Shown here: piece by piece, positions 15,257-22,234 of the stretch
How the letters are laid out: each line of letters starts with the position of its first letter
Numbering within the stretch: the first letter of the stretch is position 1
Origin: Parasporobacterium sp.
GTDB lineage: Bacteria > Bacillota > Clostridia > Lachnospirales > Lachnospiraceae
DNA length: 45,296 nt
Assembly (NCBI GenBank): GCA_017510065.1
Contig: JAFWOB010000177.1
Coordinates: 1-45,296 of the forward strand
Direction of reading: 5' to 3'
Notes under the pieces: generated by a model
Databases searched by the model: none
Told to the model about the DNA's origin: nothing
The model's input: the letters and a program-made list of their open reading frames with translations, nothing else
Position numbers and translations under genes: made by a program

Positions 15257-18200
15257 TCAATCATTTGCGACCGGATTGCCGTTCAGTTTTCCAATGGTCC
15301 AGTTGCCTACCATACCGTCACTGTATCCCAGGCCGTTTTTCAGCTGGAATGCATTCACCGCTTCCTTTGTATAATTCCCATAGATACCGTCAGGCGTCAC
15401 CTTCAGATAACCCAGTTCATATAAGCGCTGCTGAACCGTCTTTACTTCGCTGCCGGTAGACCCCACCTTCAGGGTTTCGGAGATCGTCAGCTTATCAGAA
15501 GAGCCGGAGTTGCTGCCCTTCGGGATCGGATTGCCGTTCAGCTTACCAATGGTCCAGTTTCCTACCATACCATCGCAGTATCCAAGGCCATTTGTCAACT
15601 GGAAATCATCCACAGCTGCTTTTGTCTTGTTTCCATAGATTCCATCCGGCACTGCATCCAGATAGCCCAGTTCATACAAACGCTGCTGGACTGCCTTCAC
15701 TTCATTCCCTGTGGAACCTACTTTCAGGGTTTCCGAGATTGTCAGCGTTCCGGAAGGTTCAGAACTGTCAGAGCCGCCGGGATTGCTGCCGTTCTTCGGC
15801 ACCGGATTGCCGTTCAGCTTTCCGATCGTCCAGTTGCCTACCATGCCGTCACTGTATCCAAGGCCGTTGTTGATCTGGAATTCTTCCACGGCCGCTTTTG
15901 TCTTGTTTCCATAGATCCCATCCGGAACCGCATCCAGATAACCCAGTTCATATAAACGCTGCTGGACCGCCTTTACTTCGCTGCCGGTGGATCCCACCTT
16001 CAGGGTTTCGGAGATCGTCAGCTTATCAGAAGAGCCGGGATCGCCGGAATTGGACCCGGCGCTGGCTTCCCGGAGTTTTCCCATGGTCCAGTTCCCGACC
16101 ATACCATCCGGTTCACTCAGGCCGCTTGCTTCCTGGAACGCGATAACAGCCGCTTCCGTGTTTCCTCCGAAGGCACCGTCTGCCACATCATCCAGATAAC
16201 CCAATTGAATCAGTTTTTCCTGTACCTGACGAACATCTTCACCGGATACGCCTCTTTTCAGCACCCTGGTAAGTTCCAGCATCGGCACAGTCCTGTAGAC
16301 GCTGAGGGTTGCGCCGCAGACGGTGCAGGTACTGCTTTCTGTCTGGCCTGCTGAGAAATAGGTCGCTGCAACAGCCGGCACCAGAACATTCTTTGTATGT
16401 CCTTTAGCCGGAATAGTCTTCTGCGCCGTGATCACCGTGCCGCATACTGAACAGTGCGTTCCTTTTGTCTTGCCAGGCGTCGTACAGTTGGCAGCCACCG
16501 CAGGATCCGTAACGACGGTATGGGCTTTCAGCGGACCGAATTCTTCTGTCTTTGTCTCACTGCAGAGCTTGCACTTATAAGTCTTAATACCCATCTTGGA
16601 GCAGGTGGGCTGTGATGTGATCGTTCCTTTGTCCCATTCATGGACCGGACTTAAAGTCAGTTCGGAATCACTGTAGATCAGACGGGTATCGGAAGAATAC
16701 TTATAGGTATAAGTCGTGCCTCCGATCACAAACTGATAGCCGTCATCCACAGTCCCACTCATAGGCTGCACCATATACAGGCGGTTGTTTCCGGAATAGC
16801 CATCGGAGTTTGTCAGATCGACCATATAATTCTTGCCGTCATTCAGTTTCACGATGTTCCACAGATGTCCCCCCACAGAGCCGGATCCTGCCTGAAATGT
16901 TCCGGACACGCTGTAAACTGCCTGCACTTTCCCTGAAAAACCGCTCTGGTCGCACAGATACTGAAATGCCTTGGCATATCCTTCACAGACGACATTGGTT
17001 GTGCTGTCTCCGTCAAAAACATAAATGATCTGCCAGGGATTACCGTAGCCGCCCGGATAATTAGCGCTTGTGATGGAATGATCATAAGTCACCAGACTGC
17101 AGATCTTCTGACGATAATAATCCAGCTTCGACAGATCATCCTTTCCGGCAGCAGCGGAAATGATGCCGTTCACGGTTGAAATGGTACTGTTGATCGCATT
17201 GATCTTGGCAGGTTTCGTTGTATAAGAGTCCGCTCCCTGATAATCCTGGGCCACGGAAAGGTTAATGGAGATCGTGACGGTTTTCATCGTCATGACATAA
17301 TCTTTGATCGTGGAATCATAAGCTACGACAGGCGTATATGTCTTATTCAGCGTATACTGATTACCGAACCAGAACATTTCACAGGGACAGTCACGAATCA
17401 GGGATTTTACGGCTGCTGCAGGGTCATAAATCTGGTTAATGGCTGTATTGGCCGCTGTTTTGTTAATCGTAGTCCGCGCTTCATCACCGAACAGGGTGCT
17501 GACCCCAAGATCAGATGCTGTCCATTTGTAGGAAGACAGATTCGAAGCCGTCAGGCTTTTGGTCATCTTTGTACTGGTTATGGAACCGTTCGCCACTTTG
17601 CTTACGGTAGTTTTCAGCTCATCATAGATGATCTTTGTAAGATCAGAAAGCTTATTGCCGTTATAGCTGCTGGCATAAAGAGGCTCAATGGAATACACCA
17701 TCATCCCGTCTTCAACGAAAGCGCCTTCTCCCATACCGATGTACTCACTCAGCAGTGAGTCAGAATCCATATTCAGGTATTCATACATGACCTGGGAATC
17801 AGAAAACTCTTCTGCGATCTCCACAAATTCCTCTTCGGTTGTTTCTTCTTCCGTATCTTCCGTTTCTTCTTCCCGGGGATCGGTCTCTTCTTCTGTTCCT
17901 TCTTCCGTTTCTTCTTCTGTTATTTCTTCGGCTGCTGTTTCCGATACGTCCGCATTGGCTTCATCTTCGGTTGGTGTTTCAGCCGTCTCTTCCTCGGCAG
18001 CTTGTTCCGGCTCTTCTTCGGTAACCTCTTCCGGACTCTCTCCGGACTCTTCCTCAAAGGTCTCTTCCGGCAGCGCTTCAGGCTCTTCCTCCGGCAGTAC
18101 TTCGGGCTCTTCTTCCGGAATCTCTTCTGCCGCTGGATCTGTTGTTTCAACAGTTTCCTCTTCTGCCGTTTCTTCCTCTGTAACTGATTCTTCTTCTGTT

Positions 18201-18379
18201 TCCAAAGTGAGTGTGTCGACAGTAATCACTTCCTGTGAAGCAGGCTCTTCCATCAAGAGATCAGATGCTGCCTGACTCTCCAAAATGCTTTCCTCTGCCG
18301 CTGCCGGCATGGAAATAACAGAAGCCGCCATCACTCCTGCCAATAAAAACACTGTTAATTTCCTTATAAATAAGCTCAT
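15257..18379 (-). CDS. Secreted transglutaminase-like wall protein, four PG-binding modules
   Basis: The 1040-residue product has a signal peptide (1-28), a Glu-rich linker (about 50-195), a transglutaminase-like core (about 420-525) with Cys465 in VVCEGYAKAF, His505 in GGHLWN and Asp521 in MVDLTNSD, then CxxC-containing segments (590-695, for example YKCKLC and THCSVCG), and four peptidoglycan-binding-1 modules (about 707-770, 794-857, 885-948, 970-1033). The triad resembles microbial transglutaminase/protease domains; whether it crosslinks or cleaves is unknown. The last three modules are nearly identical. AAGGAG lies 9 bases before the ATG, and a promoter candidate is at 18425-18453. It heads a unit with the acyltransferase and a glycosyltransferase. 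Confidence 0.9.
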   Translation of the reverse strand: MSLFIRKLTVFLLAGVMAASVISMPAAAEESILESQAASDLLMEEPASQEVITVDTLTLETEEESVTEEETAEEETVETTDPAAEEIPEEEPEVLPEEEPEALPEETFEEESGESPEEVTEEEPEQAAEEETAETPTEDEANADVSETAAEEITEEETEEGTEEETDPREEETEDTEEETTEEEFVEIAEEFSDSQVMYEYLNMDSDSLLSEYIGMGEGAFVEDGMMVYSIEPLYASSYNGNKLSDLTKIIYDELKTTVSKVANGSITSTKMTKSLTASNLSSYKWTASDLGVSTLFGDEARTTINKTAANTAINQIYDPAAAVKSLIRDCPCEMFWFGNQYTLNKTYTPVVAYDSTIKDYVMTMKTVTISINLSVAQDYQGADSYTTKPAKINAINSTISTVNGIISAAAGKDDLSKLDYYRQKICSLVTYDHSITSANYPGGYGNPWQIIYVFDGDSTTNVVCEGYAKAFQYLCDQSGFSGKVQAVYSVSGTFQAGSGSVGGHLWNIVKLNDGKNYMVDLTNSDGYSGNNRLYMVQPMSGTVDDGYQFVIGGTTYTYKYSSDTRLIYSDSELTLSPVHEWDKGTITSQPTCSKMGIKTYKCKLCSETKTEEFGPLKAHTVVTDPAVAANCTTPGKTKGTHCSVCGTVITAQKTIPAKGHTKNVLVPAVAATYFSAGQTESSTCTVCGATLSVYRTVPMLELTRVLKRGVSGEDVRQVQEKLIQLGYLDDVADGAFGGNTEAAVIAFQEASGLSEPDGMVGNWTMGKLREASAGSNSGDPGSSDKLTISETLKVGSTGSEVKAVQQRLYELGYLDAVPDGIYGNKTKAAVEEFQINNGLGYSDGMVGNWTIGKLNGNPVPKNGSNPGGSDSSEPSGTLTISETLKVGSTGNEVKAVQQRLYELGYLDAVPDGIYGNKTKAAVDDFQLTNGLGYCDGMVGNWTIGKLNGNPIPKGSNSGSSDKLTISETLKVGSTGSEVKTVQQRLYELGYLKVTPDGIYGNYTKEAVNAFQLKNGLGYSDGMVGNWTIGKLNGNPVAND
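15281..16021 (-). repeat. Three near-identical copies of a wall-binding module
   Basis: Copies at about 15809-16021, 15536-15745 and 15281-15493 each encode LTISETLKVGSTG, a YELGYL helix and DGMVGNWTIGKLNGNP. They differ at few residues, while the fourth module upstream (about 16070-16260) is clearly diverged, which indicates recent duplication or gene conversion. Confidence 0.88.
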
Positions 18380-18424
18380 TCCAGATTGCTCCTTAATTCC
18401 ATTGCGCTAAAAACATAATTATAT

Positions 18425-18453
18425 ATTATATCCCAGATCCGCAGATTTGAAAA
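18425..18453 (-). promoter_or_regulatory. Promoter candidate for transglutaminase-like gene
   Basis: TATAAT (18425-18430) lies 17 bases after TTTTCA (18448-18453, two mismatches) on the minus strand, giving a leader of about 40 bases before the ATG at 18379. Confidence 0.6.
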
Positions 18454-18484
18454 TACAGATCGGCGTACCTGTCTTTCTTCCTGC

Positions 18485-19438
18485 TTAGTCTTTCAGCTTC
18501 AACATCTTCCGGTAATGCCTGCCTGCTGCACCATGAAGTCCCGAAGAGAACCTCTTCAGATCGTTTTCTTCCAGGACGGCGTCCAACTGCCGTGCCAGTG
18601 AAGGCACATCCTTCAGTTCCAGTTTTTCCAGATCAGGGATCACAAAACCTACCGCCCAGCCCAGAAATTCCTTGCCGTACCGGTCCAGCAGTCCCCGTTC
18701 TTTCCAGAAGGATGCGATGACCCCTATGTTGCTGATATGCCGGGACGTGCGGGCATCCAGATCGGCGGTTGCTTCTTTCATCAGGGAACCTTCCCGGTAC
18801 CAGCGGTAATAGTACAGCCTGTCGTCAATAAAAGACACGCCATTGGCAAAGGGAAGATTTTCGAACTGGAAGATCAGGTCTTCTCCAAAGGTGATGCTGT
18901 CACAAAACCGCACTCCGGTTCGTTCCAGCAGTTCCCGTCGGTATGCCTGCAGCCAGAGAAAGGGAGTAGCTCCCCGCTCTTCCAGCACATTAAATGAGAA
19001 CTTCGGATACACTGTTTTTCGGGTGAGCACTGCCCAGTATTTCCAGGACTCCGGTTTCGGATAATCCGGAACAATGTATCCTCCGTGTACAATAATATCC
19101 GATGTATTGGTCATGGATTCCTTCCATACCTTTTCACAGGCGGAAGTATCCAGATAATCGTCGGAATCCACAAACATGATCCATTTTCCTGTGGAGTTCT
19201 CGATCCCGGTATTTCTGGCAGCCGACACGCCGGCATTCACCTTGTGGATCACTCTGACGCGGCAGTCTCTTTCCGCATACCAGTCAAGGATCTGCCCGGT
19301 TCTGTCCTTCGAGCCGTCATCTACGCAGACGATCTCGATATCGAACAGTGTCTGCCCCACGCAGGTATCCAGGCAGCGGGCAATATAGTTTTCAACATTA
19401 TAACAGGGTATAATGATGGAGATTTTCGGTTGCAGCAT
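18485..19438 (-). CDS. Family 2 glycosyltransferase
   Basis: ISIIIPCYNVENYIARCLDTC, VCVDDGSKDRTGQIL, NAGVSAARNTGIENSTGKW and FVDSDDYLDTSACEKVW mark a GT-A glycosyltransferase with DSD as metal site near residue 90. No membrane segment is visible. I prefer the ATG at 19438, which has GAGG 9 bases upstream, over the ATG at 19451-19453, where the ribosome site is 13 bases away. It follows the next glycosyltransferase by 25 bases and is the last gene of the exporter operon. Donor and acceptor are unknown; its relatives make capsule and teichoic-acid side chains. Confidence 0.88.
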   Translation of the reverse strand: MLQPKISIIIPCYNVENYIARCLDTCVGQTLFDIEIVCVDDGSKDRTGQILDWYAERDCRVRVIHKVNAGVSAARNTGIENSTGKWIMFVDSDDYLDTSACEKVWKESMTNTSDIIVHGGYIVPDYPKPESWKYWAVLTRKTVYPKFSFNVLEERGATPFLWLQAYRRELLERTGVRFCDSITFGEDLIFQFENLPFANGVSFIDDRLYYYRWYREGSLMKEATADLDARTSRHISNIGVIASFWKERGLLDRYGKEFLGWAVGFVIPDLEKLELKDVPSLARQLDAVLEENDLKRFSSGLHGAAGRHYRKMLKLKD

Positions 19439-19463
19439 AGTTTCTTTCCTCATGACAGTTTCT

Positions 19464-20615
19464 CTACTCCCGGTTCCGGCGGTCTTTCAGTTTATCGATC
19501 CCCAGTTTTACCGTATAGACGAAGCCATGGTCCCGGATGCAGTATATGCCGCCGTTGATCTTCTTCCACAGCTTCATGAATTTCGTATCATCGTCAAATT
19601 CGATGTCCACTGCCCAGATACCGTCAAGCCATTTTTCTTTGAATTTGGCAGGATCCTGTATGATCAGGAGAAACGCTTTCCATTTATAAGTCACGAAACA
19701 GGAACGGTCTGCATAACCCATTTCCAGCTCATGTTTGAATTCCTCAGATGCCCGCTCCAAAAATTTCAGCTTGATGGATTCGTCCAGACGGTTCACATTC
19801 CATATATAAGCATCGTATTTGAGCCGCACTTTGACGCCTTCCAGCTTTCCTTTCAGTTCCGGATGAGAATCCAGAAAATCATCGATTGCCTGGTATTCAT
19901 CGCACAGGCAGTATGCTTTTCCCGGATTGTTGATGGAGGACTGCTCATTATCCTGCCGATAATGAAGGACACAGTCAGTCAAAAGGCGAACCCTCTTTGC
20001 CAGCGCATACACTTTAAAATTAAATGCCGTGTCCTGGAAAGAAGCACCTGGGGTCTCATTCAGCCGGATCTTCTGCCCTTCGATAAAAGAACGCCGGTAA
20101 ATTGCCGACCAGATGGATGGTTTGATATTAAAGAAATCCACCTGTTCCAAAGGTGCCTTAAAATCCGTCAGCGGACAGAATACCCGCGACGCCATGACTT
20201 CCGAGGCAATGGGAGATGGTTCATCTTTTGCCGCCGGTTTAGACCAGTAAAAGTAAAACCCGGCTTTACACACATCCAGGTCATCTTTCTTTGCTGCCGT
20301 ATACAGCTTTTCAAACATATCCGGTTCGGCAAAATCATCTGTCTCCACGATGCCCAGATATTCTCCATGCGCATGGTCAAATCCCAGGTTAACCTGATAG
20401 CCGTAGCTCTTTCGATCAGAAATGACAAGATGCACCCTTGGGTCCTTCGCTTCATAAGCCTGCAGCTTTTCCAGAGTGCCGTCGGTGGATCCGGCGTCCA
20501 CACAGATCACTTCGATTTCCTTCAATGTCTGCTTAAGAACGCTGTCCACACATTCTTCAATATAAGGCCCTACGTTCAGTGAGGGCATGATGATCGATAC
20601 TTTTGGATTATCCAT
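19464..20615 (-). CDS. Family 2 glycosyltransferase
   Basis: The 383-residue protein opens with VSIIMPSLNVGPYIEECVDSVLKQTL and VICVDAGSTDGTLEKL, then GYQVNLGFDHAHGEYLGIVETDDFAEPDMF with the metal-binding TDD near 95. The C-terminal half (about 150-383) resembles other large glycosyltransferases of teichoic or capsule loci but has no named domain that I recognise. The ATG has AAGGAG just upstream and lies within the end of the ABC ATPase gene (8-base overlap), so these are coupled. It probably elongates or decorates the polymer exported by the neighbouring transporter. Confidence 0.88.
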   Translation of the reverse strand: MDNPKVSIIMPSLNVGPYIEECVDSVLKQTLKEIEVICVDAGSTDGTLEKLQAYEAKDPRVHLVISDRKSYGYQVNLGFDHAHGEYLGIVETDDFAEPDMFEKLYTAAKKDDLDVCKAGFYFYWSKPAAKDEPSPIASEVMASRVFCPLTDFKAPLEQVDFFNIKPSIWSAIYRRSFIEGQKIRLNETPGASFQDTAFNFKVYALAKRVRLLTDCVLHYRQDNEQSSINNPGKAYCLCDEYQAIDDFLDSHPELKGKLEGVKVRLKYDAYIWNVNRLDESIKLKFLERASEEFKHELEMGYADRSCFVTYKWKAFLLIIQDPAKFKEKWLDGIWAVDIEFDDDTKFMKLWKKINGGIYCIRDHGFVYTVKLGIDKLKDRRNRE

Positions 20616-21381
20616 AGATCTCCTTTATCTCTTCCAGAGAGTTCCATCCATTCAGGAATGCTTCATAGTTATCACAGATCTGCTGCACATCGGTGCCGAA
20701 AGTGATCTGTTCCCCTTTATGGAGCCACAGGATCTTATTGCACATATCCCTGACCTGCGTCAGGTCATGGGAAACCAGAATGGTGGTGGCTCCTCCGGCA
20801 ATGATCTCCCGGGTCTTTTCTTCACTCTTTTTGCGGAATCCTCCGTCACCGACTGCCATAACTTCATCCAGGATCAGGATCTCCGGCTGCACGAAACTGG
20901 CAATGGAAAAAGCCAGCCGGCTCTTCATACCGGAAGACAGGTGCTTAAACGGCCGGTCCTCAAACTCCTTCAATTCCGAAAAAGCGATGATCTCATCATA
21001 TTTCTCCGTCATGAATTTTCGCGTATAGCCAAGCAAAGCCCCACGCAGGAAGGTATTTTCCTTTACCGACAGTTCCCCATCAAAGCCGCTTCCCAGTTCC
21101 AGAAGCGCCACAACGTTGGAGTTGCAGATCACTTCTCCCTCCGTAGGCCGCATGATCCCGGATACCGCCTTCAAAAGCGTAGACTTACCGGCGCCGTTGG
21201 ATCCGATAATGCCAAGCATATCTCCTTTTTCCAGCGAGAATGTGATATGTTTGTCAGCATAGAAATTCTCGGCATAGTAAGTGCCCTTCAATTTCTTGAC
21301 TACCCAGTCTTTCAGTCCGATATCCTTAAAATCCCCCACCCGGTATACGATGGAGACATCTCTTACATCCAGCACACTCAT
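20608..21381 (-). CDS. ABC exporter ATPase for polysaccharide/teichoic acid (TagH/Wzt-like)
   Basis: The nucleotide-binding domain shows Walker A GSNGAGKSTLL, the signature LSSGMKSRLAFSIASF, Walker B EILILDEVMAVGDGGF and the switch His in LVSHDLTQV. VMAVGD after Walker B and the N-terminal extension with VYRVGDFKDIGLKDWVVKKLKG are typical of Wzt/TagH proteins that drive export of lipid-linked glycans. It lacks the long carbohydrate-binding C-terminus of some Wzt proteins. The frame opens at a TTG (21405); the ATG at 21381 is the likelier start. It follows the permease by 78 bases, with an imperfect hairpin in between, and works with it. Confidence 0.93.
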   Translation of the reverse strand: MSVLDVRDVSIVYRVGDFKDIGLKDWVVKKLKGTYYAENFYADKHITFSLEKGDMLGIIGSNGAGKSTLLKAVSGIMRPTEGEVICNSNVVALLELGSGFDGELSVKENTFLRGALLGYTRKFMTEKYDEIIAFSELKEFEDRPFKHLSSGMKSRLAFSIASFVQPEILILDEVMAVGDGGFRKKSEEKTREIIAGGATTILVSHDLTQVRDMCNKILWLHKGEQITFGTDVQQICDNYEAFLNGWNSLEEIKEIYG

Positions 21382-21459
21382 AGATTCGTTTCCATTCTCA
21401 GTCAATAACAGTCAATTATCAAACAGGCTTCCGAATAGTCCGGAAAGCAGTTATTCAGA

Positions 21460-22233
21460 TTATACATAATACAGGAACCGCCAGTTGAACCGGTGGTAGA
21501 TGAACCCGCCGATCGCAATCAGTAAAAGAGCCGTTCCCAGAATAAACATATGGTATCCGAAGCTTGGGATAAAACCATTCAGCACAATATCCCTGAAATA
21601 CACGATATTCTGATACACCGGATTCACATACAGGAGTTTCTGCAGTGTCGGCGGAAAACTCCTGACATCATAGAAGATCGCTGATGCATACATGAGAAGC
21701 ATCGTAAAGATCGGCCAGATGTGGGCAACATCCCGGAAGAAAATATGAAGTGCCGACAGAATCAGTCCTACTCCTACATTGACCAGCAGAATGCAGATGA
21801 TCGGATAGATCAGCATCAGAAATCTCCAGGTAAAAGGTACTCCGTCAATCGCGCAGAAAATGAAGAACACGATCAGAGTCAGGCCGAAATTGATGAGCGC
21901 CTGTACATTTTTAGCCAGCAGGAACAAATACTTCGGCACATTGATCTTCGTGAAGATATCCGCATTCCATAACAGGGCGGTCATGCCGTAGTTTGTTGCG
22001 TCATTAAAATAACTGAACAGGATATTTCCGCAGAACAGATAGATCACGTAGTGCTCGATCGTCGCTCCGAAGAAATTGGAGAAAATAAAGTTCATAACCA
22101 GCAGGATCAGTAAGGGAGAAATGATGCTCCACAGCATCCCCAGTACCGATCCTTTGTACTTGGTCTTAAAATCCCGTTTCACCAGCTCCTGAAATAAGAA
22201 GCCGTGTTTTTTCATCTTCTGAATAAAGTTCAC
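21460..22233 (-). CDS. ABC-2 polysaccharide export permease (TagG/Wzm-like)
   Basis: This has the ABC-2 exporter permease pattern: ELVKRDFKTKYKGSVLGMLWSIISPLLILLVMNFIFSNFFG as amphipathic start and first membrane helix, six predicted helices, and a C-terminal INPVYQNIVYFRDIVLNG-like segment (here YVNPVYQ). Wzm and TagG move undecaprenyl-linked polymers out of the cell. GTG at 22233 is the best start, since GAGGG lies 8 bases upstream and the previous gene stops one base before it; an in-frame TTG/GTG further upstream lacks a ribosome site. The ATPase partner is next. Confidence 0.93.
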   Translation of the reverse strand: MNFIQKMKKHGFLFQELVKRDFKTKYKGSVLGMLWSIISPLLILLVMNFIFSNFFGATIEHYVIYLFCGNILFSYFNDATNYGMTALLWNADIFTKINVPKYLFLLAKNVQALINFGLTLIVFFIFCAIDGVPFTWRFLMLIYPIICILLVNVGVGLILSALHIFFRDVAHIWPIFTMLLMYASAIFYDVRSFPPTLQKLLYVNPVYQNIVYFRDIVLNGFIPSFGYHMFILGTALLLIAIGGFIYHRFNWRFLYYV

Positions 22234-22234
22234 G

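Noticed and set aside
17800-18240. Long CT-rich repeat tract on the plus strand as a separate element
   Set aside because: It is the coding sequence of the Glu-rich linker of the transglutaminase-like protein (GAA/GAG codons); the same explanation applies to 29150-29600 in the L,D-transpeptidase.
21406-21459. Terminator between the ABC permease and ATPase genes
   Set aside because: A GCTTTCCG/CGGAAGC stem with a bulge is present but is followed by CTGTTTGATAA and not a T-run; the two genes must be made together.
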